From Marinomonas piezotolerans (GTDB taxonomy: Bacteria; Pseudomonadota; Gammaproteobacteria; Pseudomonadales; Marinomonadaceae), in NCBI RefSeq assembly GCF_003362755.1, contig NZ_QKRA01000008.1:124001-188000 (forward strand): 64,000 nt of DNA. Reading direction: 5' to 3'. Positions 9,229 to 17,927 of the stretch are shown one piece after another. Under the pieces are notes generated by a model, which did not search any database, was not told the origin of the DNA, and worked only from the letters and a program-made list of their open reading frames with translations. Each line of letters begins with the position of its first letter. Positions within the stretch are counted from its first letter, which is position 1. The position numbers and the translations under genes were made by a program.

Positions 9229-10032
9229 CTATTTAGTGTTCGTAGAATCAAAGATTTTGTCTGCATTGCCTTCAATAAAACTATCGAACAGCGTGCCATC
9301 TGCTTGTTTATGGCGTAGCGCAAATTCATAGAAACAGCTTGGAATTGTACGTGCTTCACCACCTGCAAATGTGACATCGACCTTGTCAGCCATGGTTGAT
9401 GATTGCTGTAAGAATAATTCGGGTGATCCTTTAACAAGACCGCCTGTTTGGTTTAGCGTATAGCCGTTGTCTTGCAGCATTTGGTTGACGGCTTCGATCG
9501 TCGAAAAATTCGCTAAATGATTGATGCTTACCGTAAAGTGGTTGGCTTGCATGCCCATTGTGCTCAGCCACGCAGCGTATTCACTGTGCTCAACTAAGGT
9601 GAGGTAATCTTCGAGTGTTGGCATGTCCCATAGACGTTTTTTCCAGAAAATTTCTGGGCCCGCCACGACGTCTTCAGGAATTTGGGCAATCAGCTTGGCA
9701 ATGATTGCTTGGCAGTCCTCTGGAAGCTCATCAACAAGTAGCTCAGATAAGAAAATTTTAGGCGCATCAGCATCGCTGGTGTGCTTGTAGCAGCGCGCTT
9801 TTAGGTGTTTCGCTTCAAAACGAAACTGACCATACACTTCGTAACCAAGTTGCTCAAAAATGGGTTCTAATTTATCAAGTGCAATGGGCGAGTTAGCAAA
9901 CGTACGAAACGCCACGTGGTCGTTAATGACGGTTTCACCTTGCTCTTTAAACAGCGTTTGGATGCTGTGAGCTTGAGGTGTGACGTCTGTATACGCTTGC
10001 CAAAGTGATGCGAAAAATTGTTCTACTTGCAT
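9229..10032 (-). CDS. hglS: 2-oxoadipate dioxygenase/decarboxylase, HglS (DUF1338) family
   Basis: A 267-residue DUF1338 protein. Characterised members (HglS/YdcJ) use non-haem iron and oxygen to turn 2-oxoadipate into 2-hydroxyglutarate in lysine catabolism. Candidate metal ligands are visible: His39 in INDHVAFRTF, His165 in QANHFTVSINHL and Glu236 in FYEFALR. It is shorter than the roughly 460-residue HglS of Pseudomonas putida but has the same core. I use ATG at 10032 with GGAG seven bases upstream, not the longer frame. It lies near an ALDH7-type dehydrogenase and a pipecolate-oxidase-like enzyme, which supports a lysine/2-aminoadipate role. Family is firm; substrate is inferred. Confidence 0.82.
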   Translation of the reverse strand: MQVEQFFASLWQAYTDVTPQAHSIQTLFKEQGETVINDHVAFRTFANSPIALDKLEPIFEQLGYEVYGQFRFEAKHLKARCYKHTSDADAPKIFLSELLVDELPEDCQAIIAKLIAQIPEDVVAGPEIFWKKRLWDMPTLEDYLTLVEHSEYAAWLSTMGMQANHFTVSINHLANFSTIEAVNQMLQDNGYTLNQTGGLVKGSPELFLQQSSTMADKVDVTFAGGEARTIPSCFYEFALRHKQADGTLFDSFIEGNADKIFDSTNTK

Positions 10033-10191
10033 TAGGGCTCTCCTGTCTGTCGGGGTATGTTGTGTTACCGATGGGATCACTCTATTCCTCGGTTGCAAAT
10101 CCTGCAAAAGGTAAAAAAGCATTCAATGATGCAAAAAAGTCATGCAAACAATTCTATGGCTGCGTTTTGCTCAGTAATCTATGTTCTATGG

Positions 10192-11040
10192 TTAGCTATG
10201 GTGACTAAGTAGCTGTTGCTTAACGGCCAATATCGTATTGATTAAATGCGCAGGTAAGCTGGTTTGTTTTGAATGAGCTAAGCCAACCACTCGTTTTAAG
10301 GTCACATCGTTAATTGGGCGGATGGTGACATCGCTACGATCGCGCAGCGAATGCTCCGGAATCAAGGAAATACCTAACCCTGCGGCCACTAAATCCAGTG
10401 CATATTCCTCAGTTTTGACTTGTGCCCTCACATCCATGGTGACACCTTGCTTTTGCATCAGGTAATTCCAGGATTCTTGAATGTCACAGGGTTTGCGTGA
10501 GATGAAGGCCAAACGATCAATCTGTTTAATGGATAGAGATGGAAATTCGGTCAGCCAGTGATTAGTGGTCATGGCGATGACGTAATTGTCTTCCCAGAGT
10601 GGGTAAAACACATCTCCCTCACTCGTGTAACTATTGCAAGTAAAGCGCAAGTCTGCTTTTTCAGATTCATCCACTAGGTTAAAAGTGAGACCCGGGATTT
10701 CATCCAGTAATGTTTTTAATACCTGAGAAACCAATGCTCCCGATAAAAAAGGTGCAAGCGATATAGACAGCTCTAATGGAGCACTAGAGTCTGAAAACAT
10801 ACTTCGCATGGTATTGAGATCATTGACCATCTTGCAGGCATGTGGATACAGCTGTGCGCCGCTGTCTGTCGCTGTCACGCCTTTTGAGTGTCGGACAAAA
10901 AGTTGCGTGCCTAGGTCATCTTCTAACTGCGCTAATGTTGCAGAAATAGAGGGTTGTGCGACGAAGCAACGTTTGGCTGCACCGCTTAAGCTGCGTTCTT
11001 CAAAGACGGCAATAAAGTAGCGTAGGGAGCGAATATCCAT
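10192..11040 (-). CDS. LysR-family transcriptional regulator
   Basis: A 282-residue LysR regulator. The N-terminal winged helix-turn-helix (about 1-60: MDIRSLRYFIAVFEERSLS, then AQPSISATLAQLEDDLGTQLF) is followed by a periplasmic-binding-like effector domain. It is divergent from the ALDH7-type gene across 151 bases, the classical arrangement for a LysR activator of its neighbour. A direct repeat in the gap is a candidate operator. hglS lies 160 bases downstream in the same direction and could be co-transcribed. The inducer is unknown; a lysine-pathway intermediate is a reasonable guess. Confidence 0.85.
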   Translation of the reverse strand: MDIRSLRYFIAVFEERSLSGAAKRCFVAQPSISATLAQLEDDLGTQLFVRHSKGVTATDSGAQLYPHACKMVNDLNTMRSMFSDSSAPLELSISLAPFLSGALVSQVLKTLLDEIPGLTFNLVDESEKADLRFTCNSYTSEGDVFYPLWEDNYVIAMTTNHWLTEFPSLSIKQIDRLAFISRKPCDIQESWNYLMQKQGVTMDVRAQVKTEEYALDLVAAGLGISLIPEHSLRDRSDVTIRPINDVTLKRVVGLAHSKQTSLPAHLINTILAVKQQLLSHHS

Positions 11041-11065
11041 AAAACAGTCTCTAGATCAGTTAATT

Positions 11066-11090
11066 ACCTATAGTATGGAGCCACCTATAG
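11066..11090. promoter_or_regulatory. direct repeat, candidate LysR operator
   Basis: ACCTATAG occurs at 11066-11073 and again at 11083-11090, 17 bases apart, inside the divergent regulator/dehydrogenase gap. A related CCTATCTTATAG lies near 11158-11169. These are visible sequence repeats; binding by the neighbouring LysR protein is inferred. Confidence 0.38.
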
Positions 11091-11191
11091 GAAAAAACTA
11101 GACCGTTACTATAAAATCAATATTTCTAATTGATGGCTCTCGGGAGTAGTGTGGGTCCTATCTTATAGACAACATTCAACGAGGTTTAACC

Positions 11192-12736
11192 ATGACATTA
11201 GCTTGCTTAGAAACATTGGGCGTTAATACGCTAAAACAAGGCGACACTTACTACAGTGTTTTGACAGGTAACAATGTAACGTTGGGTGACGGTGAAGCCT
11301 TTGCTGCTCATAGCCCAATCGACGGCGCTAAATTGTCACAGTTCAATAATGCGACGCCTGCGCAATTGACTGCAGTGAGCGCTGAGCTTCAAGAAGCTTT
11401 CAAAGCATTACGTGTTATTCCTGCTCCACGTCGTGGTGAGTTGGTCCGTCGTATTGGCGAAGAAGCACGTAAATACAAAAACGAATTGGCACAAGTTATC
11501 TCTCTAGAAGCAGGTAAAATCCTTCCTGAAGCGCTAGGCGAAGTTCAAGAGTGGATTGACGTATGTGACTTCGCAGTAGGTCAATCACGTATGTTACACG
11601 GTCTATCCATCGTCTCTGAGCGTCCTGGACACCGTATGATGGAGCAATGGCAGCCACTGGGTCCGATTGCAGTGATTACAGCGTTCAACTTCCCTATGGC
11701 GGTTTGGTCTTGGAACGCGATGCTTGGTCTAGTGTGTGGTGACCCAATTCTTCTTAAACCTTCTGAAAAAGCGCCACTGTGTGCATTGGCAATGTACCAA
11801 ATCGCACAAAACGTGATCGCGGATATGCCAGACATTCCAAAGGCCGCTGTAAGCGTAATGATCGGTGGTCGTGATTTGGGCGAAGCAATGTCTTCAAGCC
11901 CTGTATTCCCACTTGTTTCTGCAACAGGCTCTACAGCAATGGGTCGTGAAGTGGCGAAAACTGTCGCAGCTCGTTTAGGTCGTTCTTTACTAGAGCTTGG
12001 CGGTAACAACGCGATGATCGTCTCTGACACTGCAGACCTAGATCTTGCACTTCGTGCGATCGTATTCTCTGCTGCGGGAACCGCTGGTCAGCGTTGTACA
12101 ACTCTTCGCCGCTTGATTACGCATGAGTCTGTCGTAGATGGCTTGGTTGAGCGTGTAGCGAAATCGTACGGCACATTGCGCATTGGTAACCCGCTAGAGG
12201 AAGGAAATCTAGTTGGCCCACTTATTGACGAAGGCAGTTTTGCTCGCATGCAAAGTGCATTGGAAGCGGCTAAAGCGCAGGGTGGTGAGATCATCTGTGG
12301 TGGCGAGCGTGTAACAGAAGGCGTTCCAGCCGGCGGTTTCTATGTGAAGCCTGCTATTGTTCGTATTGCTCACGATGCACCGATTGTTCATGAAGAAACA
12401 TTCGCACCTATCTTATACGTTCTGACATACAAAACGTTTGAAGAAGCGATTGAAATTCAGAATGAAGTACCACAAGGTCTATCTTCTGCTGTGTTTACTG
12501 AAAGCATGCGTGAAGCGGAAATGTTCATGTCTCCAGCAGGTTCTGACTGTGGTATCGCTAACGTAAACATCGGTACTTCCGGTGCAGAAATTGGTGGTGC
12601 GTTTGGTGGTGAGAAAGAAACTGGCGGCGGTCGCGAGTCTGGTTCTGATGCATGGCGCAACTACATGCGTCGTACAACAAACACCATTAACTACGGTGGC
12701 GACTTGCCACTTGCCCAAGGGATCGTATTCGAATAA
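11192..12736 (+). CDS. amaB: ALDH7-family 2-aminoadipate semialdehyde / piperideine-6-carboxylate dehydrogenase
   Basis: A 514-residue aldehyde dehydrogenase of the antiquitin (ALDH7) type, which oxidises 2-aminoadipate 6-semialdehyde to 2-aminoadipate with NAD. Visible catalytic features are Asn166 (AFNFPMA), Lys189 (LLKPSE), Glu268 (LLELGGNNAM) and the nucleophile Cys302 in AGTAGQRCTTLRR, a context typical of ALDH7. The C-terminal GGAFGGEKETGGGRESGSDA also fits. It is divergent from a LysR gene, followed by a terminator and then a pipecolate-oxidase-like gene. Together with HglS this points to lysine degradation. Family is firm; the precise substrate is inferred. Confidence 0.87.
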   Translation: MTLACLETLGVNTLKQGDTYYSVLTGNNVTLGDGEAFAAHSPIDGAKLSQFNNATPAQLTAVSAELQEAFKALRVIPAPRRGELVRRIGEEARKYKNELAQVISLEAGKILPEALGEVQEWIDVCDFAVGQSRMLHGLSIVSERPGHRMMEQWQPLGPIAVITAFNFPMAVWSWNAMLGLVCGDPILLKPSEKAPLCALAMYQIAQNVIADMPDIPKAAVSVMIGGRDLGEAMSSSPVFPLVSATGSTAMGREVAKTVAARLGRSLLELGGNNAMIVSDTADLDLALRAIVFSAAGTAGQRCTTLRRLITHESVVDGLVERVAKSYGTLRIGNPLEEGNLVGPLIDEGSFARMQSALEAAKAQGGEIICGGERVTEGVPAGGFYVKPAIVRIAHDAPIVHEETFAPILYVLTYKTFEEAIEIQNEVPQGLSSAVFTESMREAEMFMSPAGSDCGIANVNIGTSGAEIGGAFGGEKETGGGRESGSDAWRNYMRRTTNTINYGGDLPLAQGIVFE

Positions 12737-12758
12737 TCGAACACCTCTCTATTGATCG

Positions 12759-12786
12759 ATAGGCGGGCTTGCCCGCCTATTTTTGA
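12759..12786 (+). terminator. terminator after the ALDH7-type dehydrogenase
   Basis: AGGCGGGC-TT-GCCCGCCT is followed by ATTTTTG, a GC-rich stem with a short T-run, 25 bases after the stop codon and 30 before the next start. It would allow partial read-through into the downstream oxidoreductase gene. Confidence 0.75.
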
Positions 12787-12815
12787 TTGTATATCTTGTT
12801 CTAGAGGTCGTGCTT

Positions 12816-14087
12816 ATGTCAGAGCAACCATGTGAATCTCTTTGGCGCGCAAGCGCACCCGCTGCTCCCCAATTAGATCAACTTAATGTAGACATCGAGG
12901 CTGATGTAGCGATTGTCGGTGGTGGCTTTACGGGTCTTTCAACCGCATTACACCTTGCAAAGCTAGGCTTCAGTGTTGCACTAGTGGAAGCTGAAGAAAT
13001 TGGCTTTGGTGGATCGGGTCGTAATGTTGGCTTGGCAAATGCTGGGTTATGGTTGGAGCCGGATGAGCTAGACCGTCAATTGGGGCCTGAAGCAGGACGT
13101 ATTCTTTACGACGCGCTCGCCGTTGCACCAGATTATGTATTTTCCTTAATTAAAGAATACGGCATCGAATGTGAAGCGACTCGCAACGGCACATTGCATT
13201 GTGGTGTGGGAAAAACTGGGCTACAGCAATTGCAGCGTCGCTGCGAGCAAATGCAGCGTCGTGGTGCGCCAGTAGAATTGTTGTCTGCGGATCAGGCTCA
13301 AACACGTATTGGTTCTGAAAAATTTAACTCAGCATTGTTTGATCCACGCGCGGGTACGATACAGCCTTTGGGTTACGCTCGAGGATTAGCCAGAGCTGCG
13401 TTGCAAGAAGGCGCATCGTTGTTTGACTATTCTCCAGTCGACAATATTCAGCCCGATGGGGATGCATGGTTAGTAAAGACTGCCCGCGGTAGTATCAAAG
13501 CTGATCGTGTCGTATTGGCAACAAATGCTTACGGTGAGCATGGTGTAAAAGAACAGGCGCGTAAGTTTGTTCCGATTTTCTATAGTCAGCTTGCGACGAA
13601 GCCCCTCTCTGACAAAGAGCTGGACATTATTCTGCCAAACAAAGAAGGTTGTTGGGATACCTGTACAGTGATGAGTTCGTTCCGCATGGACCAGCGTGGC
13701 CGATTGGTCTTCGGTGGCATGGGGGGAGAACGGCATTACCATAAAAGCTGGGCGTCTCAGCGAGTGAAGGAGCTTTGGCCAGTATTACAAAAGGTAGAAT
13801 GGGAATACACTTGGAGCGGTAAAATTGCCTACAGTGAAGATCATTTGCCTCATTGCCAGCAATTGCAACGCGGTCTTTTCAGTGTTGCAGGCTACAGTGG
13901 TCGAGGTATTGGTCCTGGAACCGTGATGGGTAAAGAGTTGGCTGAGTGGTTTGCAGGGCAGCGAGAGAGTTTGTCGGCACCTATGACAACATTGCGCGAC
14001 ATTCCGCTACGTGAAGTGAAGCGTATGTTCTATGAGGTGGGGGCGCATACCTACCATATAGGGCAGCGAACGCACGTAATTGACTAG
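12816..14087 (+). CDS. amaA: FAD-dependent amino-acid oxidoreductase, probable L-pipecolate oxidase
   Basis: A 423-residue DAO-family flavoprotein. The N-terminal Rossmann motif VAIVGGGFTG (residues 31-40) binds FAD, FGGSGRNVG follows, and the C-terminal YSGRGIGPGTVMGKEL closes the FAD site. Length and layout match AmaA of pseudomonads (428), which oxidises L-pipecolate to piperideine-6-carboxylate, the substrate of the neighbouring ALDH7 enzyme. Start ATG at 12816 has AGAGGT upstream. The same fold includes gamma-glutamylputrescine oxidase and other amine oxidases, so the substrate rests on the neighbours. Confidence 0.68.
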   Translation: MSEQPCESLWRASAPAAPQLDQLNVDIEADVAIVGGGFTGLSTALHLAKLGFSVALVEAEEIGFGGSGRNVGLANAGLWLEPDELDRQLGPEAGRILYDALAVAPDYVFSLIKEYGIECEATRNGTLHCGVGKTGLQQLQRRCEQMQRRGAPVELLSADQAQTRIGSEKFNSALFDPRAGTIQPLGYARGLARAALQEGASLFDYSPVDNIQPDGDAWLVKTARGSIKADRVVLATNAYGEHGVKEQARKFVPIFYSQLATKPLSDKELDIILPNKEGCWDTCTVMSSFRMDQRGRLVFGGMGGERHYHKSWASQRVKELWPVLQKVEWEYTWSGKIAYSEDHLPHCQQLQRGLFSVAGYSGRGIGPGTVMGKELAEWFAGQRESLSAPMTTLRDIPLREVKRMFYEVGAHTYHIGQRTHVID

Positions 14088-14222
14088 TCCGCTTTTAACG
14101 AACCTTTAAAATGTCTAAAGGAGCGCGCAACAATAGTGCGTTCCTTTTCTAAGATAATAGGCATAACGGTTCTGCTTAAGGTAACATTATCGCTTCCTCT
14201 AACACTTGGTAATGGCAATCGA

Positions 14223-15125
14223 ATGCGGAGATATATTCCTTCCTCTACTGCGCTCAAATGTTTTGAAGCGTCGGTTAGACATTTAAGCTTTACGCGAGCA
14301 GCGCAAGAGCTACACCTCACCCAAAGTGCTGTCAGCCGCCAGATTCGTAATTTGGAGGAGTTCCTGTCTCGGGATTTGTTCATTCGATTAAACAAACGCT
14401 TAGTATTGACCAGTACGGGCGCAGCCTATTACAAAGAAGTCGTACCGCTACTGGACAGCATGGAAACTGCTAGTTTGCGCATGTTGCACCGAGAAGATGA
14501 AAAGACCACGCTCACTATATCGTCATTGCCCACGTTCGCTTCATATTGGTTAATGCCAAAACTCGTTGCGTTTGAGAAAGCGCATCCTCGCTTTCAAATT
14601 AAAATGCGCTCTTTGGATGATGCGGCCAAAATCGATCCAGAGAATATTGATATTATCTTGCATTACGGTGGGGATCACTGGCCACGAGCGGTTAGTCATC
14701 ATCTGCTTAGTGAGCGGGTGACAGCTGTCTGTGCCCCCTCTTTGGTATCTGGATGGGATGTATCATCGTTCACGGCAAAAAACGTAACAGACTTCCCGCT
14801 CTTGCACCTATCATCGCGTATTAATGCTTGGCCCGATTGGATGTCTGCGCAAGCCCTTGAAAGCAGCTCATTTAGCGGTCCGTCGTTTGCTCACTTTCAT
14901 ATGTTACTCGAAGCAGCAAAGCATGGAATGGGGATTGCCATTTTACCGACGATTATTGCTGATCAGGCTTTGCAGAGTGGCGAACTCATTGCTCCATTTG
15001 GAGCCCCTATTGCGACGCCTCATGAGTACCTTTTGTCTTACCCAGCCGATAAAGCTGATTTAGAGCAGGTCGTGACATTTCGTGATTGGTTATTAAAGTA
15101 TGTAGCAAACGCTACTGAGATTTAA
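14223..15125 (+). CDS. LysR regulator, GcvA-like
   Basis: A 300-residue LysR protein with the N-terminus typical of the GcvA subgroup: MRRYIPSSTALKCFEAS, then LTQSAVSRQIRNLEEFL. The frame runs back to 14136, but the ATG at 14223 matches the subgroup start exactly, although its ribosome binding site is weak. It lies 135 bases after the oxidoreductase gene in the same direction. Regulators of this subgroup often control an adjacent amino-acid oxidoreductase. The target here is unknown; amaA is the nearest candidate. Confidence 0.8.
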   Translation: MRRYIPSSTALKCFEASVRHLSFTRAAQELHLTQSAVSRQIRNLEEFLSRDLFIRLNKRLVLTSTGAAYYKEVVPLLDSMETASLRMLHREDEKTTLTISSLPTFASYWLMPKLVAFEKAHPRFQIKMRSLDDAAKIDPENIDIILHYGGDHWPRAVSHHLLSERVTAVCAPSLVSGWDVSSFTAKNVTDFPLLHLSSRINAWPDWMSAQALESSSFSGPSFAHFHMLLEAAKHGMGIAILPTIIADQALQSGELIAPFGAPIATPHEYLLSYPADKADLEQVVTFRDWLLKYVANATEI

Positions 15126-15217
15126 TCACATCTATCGTTTGTAACCTGCTGTAAAGCTATAGGATGGCTATGGTAGTATCAAAGTAATTGCCAAATGACC
15201 AATCGGGATCAGTAATT

Positions 15218-16747
15218 ATGAACAAGAAAACCACGGCTCTATTTATTTTAGATGGTTGGGGCTACAGTGAAACTTCCACCTCGAATGCCATTGCAGCGGC
15301 GAACACGCCAAACTGGGACAAGCTCTGGAGCGAAAGCCCTCATACCTTAATCAAGACTTCTGGTATGGCTGTTGGACTGCCAGAAGGGCAAATGGGGAAC
15401 TCGGAAGTAGGCCACATGAACTTAGGTGCTGGTCGCGTGGTTTATCAAAACTTTACCCGCATTGGCAAAGCCATTGAAGATGGCAGCTTTTATGAGAATG
15501 AAGCCTTGGTGAATGCGGTTGATAAAGCCGTTGCAGCGAACAAAGCTGTACACATCATGGGCTTGATTTCTGAAGGTGGTGTTCATAGTCACCACGAGCA
15601 AATCATGGCAATGTGTGATCTAGCCGTACGCCAAGGTGCCAAAGCCGTATATGTTCATGGCTTTACAGATGGTCGTGATACACCGCCGCGCTCTGCACAA
15701 GACCCGATCGCTGATATTGAGGCTAAGCTCGCTGAACTTGGTGTCGGTCGTATCGCCTCGTTGACAGGGCGTTACTTCGCGATGGATCGAGATAATCGTT
15801 GGGAGCGTATTGAAAAAGCGTACAACGTTATTGTGTCAGGTGATGCAGAGTATCAAGCCGACAGCGCCAAGGCTGCAATTGAAGCCGCTTACGAACGTGA
15901 TGAAAATGACGAGTTTGTTTCAGCAACTGCGATAGGTGATAAAGTGGCCGTTGAGGATGGTGATGCCATCATCTTCGCTAACTTCCGCCCCGACCGAGCG
16001 CGTCAGTTAACAAGAGCATTTACCGATGCAGGATTTAACGGTTTTGAGCGCAAAGCGACGCCTGACCTATCTGGGTTTGTGACTTTCACGGAGTTTGCAT
16101 CAGATATTAAAGCCGACGTTGCTTACCCGCCTGTTGCGTTAAGTAATACCTTGGGTGAAGTGCTATCCAAAACAGGTAAGAAACAGTTACGTATTGCCGA
16201 GACTGAAAAATACGCTCATGTGACGTTTTTCTTTAACGGTGGTGAAGAAGCAGTGTTTGATGGTGAAGAGCGCGAGCTTATCCCATCTCCTGATGTCGCA
16301 ACCTACGATTTGAAACCAGAAATGAGTGCACCAGAGGTCACCGACAAATTAGTGGAAGTGATTGAAGCGGGTAAATACGACACCATTATTTGTAATTTTG
16401 CGAACGGTGACATGGTTGGTCACAGCGGTATCTTTGAGGCGGCTGTTAAGGCTGTTGAAGCGGTTGATGCATGTTTAGGGCGTATTCTAGATGCCATTGC
16501 TGTCAATAAAGGTCAGTGCTTGATTACTGCGGACCACGGTAACGTCGAGCAAATGCTGAGTGACGATGGTTCTCAACCGTTAACATCGCATACATTGGAG
16601 CCCGTGCCTTTAGTGCTCGTGGCACAAGAGTCTAATCTATCTTTAAAAGAAGGTGCATTGTGTGATATTGCTCCGACTTTGTTGGATATGATGGGCATGG
16701 AAAAACCTGAAGAAATGACAGGGCACAGTTTGCTTGTCCGTCAATAA
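15218..16747 (+). CDS. gpmI: 2,3-bisphosphoglycerate-independent phosphoglycerate mutase
   Basis: This enzyme interconverts 3- and 2-phosphoglycerate in glycolysis with two manganese ions. The 509-residue protein opens with [12 protein letters not shown] (metal site), has the catalytic-serine region [12 protein letters not shown], and later [22 protein letters not shown] and [11 protein letters not shown]. All match the family (about 514). ATG at 15218, with GGGAT upstream, is preferred to the longer frame to 15188. It heads the gpmI-envC-ctpA-yibQ run, as in many gammaproteobacteria. Confidence 0.96.
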   Translation: MNKKTTALFILDGWGYSETSTSNAIAAANTPNWDKLWSESPHTLIKTSGMAVGLPEGQMGNSEVGHMNLGAGRVVYQNFTRIGKAIEDGSFYENEALVNAVDKAVAANKAVHIMGLISEGGVHSHHEQIMAMCDLAVRQGAKAVYVHGFTDGRDTPPRSAQDPIADIEAKLAELGVGRIASLTGRYFAMDRDNRWERIEKAYNVIVSGDAEYQADSAKAAIEAAYERDENDEFVSATAIGDKVAVEDGDAIIFANFRPDRARQLTRAFTDAGFNGFERKATPDLSGFVTFTEFASDIKADVAYPPVALSNTLGEVLSKTGKKQLRIAETEKYAHVTFFFNGGEEAVFDGEERELIPSPDVATYDLKPEMSAPEVTDKLVEVIEAGKYDTIICNFANGDMVGHSGIFEAAVKAVEAVDACLGRILDAIAVNKGQCLITADHGNVEQMLSDDGSQPLTSHTLEPVPLVLVAQESNLSLKEGALCDIAPTLLDMMGMEKPEEMTGHSLLVRQ

Positions 16748-16762
16748 CGCAAGGACATCCTA

Positions 16763-17896
16763 ATGCTAGTGAAAGCTTGCCTAGTGATGTTAAGTCTTCT
16801 GCTGTCTGGTCTCGGCTGGTCAGCAGAACCGCAAACGCCTGAAGAAGCACGCCAACAGATTCAAGCACTACAAAAAGATCTTGCTAAGCTCAACGATTGG
16901 CTCAAAGAGCTGAAAGATGAGCGATCCAGCGTTGAAAAGCAGTTGGAAAGTAAAGAGCAATCCATTCAGGATTTATCGAAGCAAATCTTAGAATTGCAGC
17001 AAAGCTTGGAAAAAGGCGCGGCACAACTTAATACGTTGCAGTCTCAACAGCGTAGTTTGCAGCTCAGCATCCAACAACAGCACGAACAAATAGCCGCCCA
17101 ATTACGGGCGGTTTATCGTTCAGGTGAGGAAGATGGGCTGAAGTTTTTACTCAATGATCGTCCCGCAGAAGAGTCGATGCGACTCATTCATTACAACCGC
17201 TACTTTTCCACTGCTCGCCAGTCTCTTATTAATGGCTTTTCCGCGGAAGCTAATGACCTACATTTGATTGAAAAAAGTATACGCAGTCAGCGCGCGCAAA
17301 TGGTTCAAGAGCAGTCGGACTTGAAAAAGCGTCAATCTCGCTTGCAGCAAGAGCAAGCCCAGCGACAAAAATTATTAGCCAAGATTGAAACCGATTTGAA
17401 CTCAGGGGATCGTAAAGCCTCTCAGTTGAAGAAAAATGAAGCTCAAATGCAAAGCTTGTTGAAGCAACTAGAGCAAGCATTGGCAGATATACAGATTCCT
17501 GACCAAGATACGCCTTTTGGAACGCAAAAAGGAAAATTGCTTACGCCTCTTAAAGTGTTGCAGCGTTTGCCGGATAATTCTCAGATTAACTTAGGTGGGG
17601 TTCTACTTCGAGCTTCAGATGGTGATCCCGTTCATGCGGTTTATCATGGCCGAGTAATATTTGCAGACTGGATGCGAGGCTTTGGGTTCTTGATGATCAT
17701 CGATCATGGCGATGGCTATATGTCTTTGTACGGCTATAACCAAAGTTTACTGAAAGAAGTGGGTGAATGGGTTAATGCAAATGAAGTGATTGCGACGGCA
17801 GGAAGCTCTGGCGGGCGCCCTGATGCTGGTTTGTTTTTCGCAATTCGCCATAATGGTGAGCCCTTATCTCCGCTAAGCTGGATGCGCAAAGGTTAG
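16763..17896 (+). CDS. envC: murein hydrolase activator EnvC
   Basis: EnvC is a periplasmic factor recruited to the septum to switch on the amidases AmiA and AmiB during cell separation. The 377 residues comprise a signal peptide (to about 20), a long glutamine-rich coiled coil (about 25-240) and a LytM domain. The LytM domain is catalytically degenerate, as expected for EnvC: MSLYGYNQSLL replaces the HxH zinc motif, and GSSGGRPDAGLFFAIR follows. An AAGGA ribosome binding site precedes the ATG. It lies 15 bases after gpmI and 31 before ctpA. Confidence 0.93.
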   Translation: MLVKACLVMLSLLLSGLGWSAEPQTPEEARQQIQALQKDLAKLNDWLKELKDERSSVEKQLESKEQSIQDLSKQILELQQSLEKGAAQLNTLQSQQRSLQLSIQQQHEQIAAQLRAVYRSGEEDGLKFLLNDRPAEESMRLIHYNRYFSTARQSLINGFSAEANDLHLIEKSIRSQRAQMVQEQSDLKKRQSRLQQEQAQRQKLLAKIETDLNSGDRKASQLKKNEAQMQSLLKQLEQALADIQIPDQDTPFGTQKGKLLTPLKVLQRLPDNSQINLGGVLLRASDGDPVHAVYHGRVIFADWMRGFGFLMIIDHGDGYMSLYGYNQSLLKEVGEWVNANEVIATAGSSGGRPDAGLFFAIRHNGEPLSPLSWMRKG

Positions 17897-17927
17897 CCTG
17901 TGCCCAACCATCAAAAAGGATACATAT

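Noticed and set aside
11581-12030. 149-codon open frame antisense to the ALDH7 gene
   Set aside because: No ribosome binding site or family resemblance; it mirrors the codon bias of the real gene.
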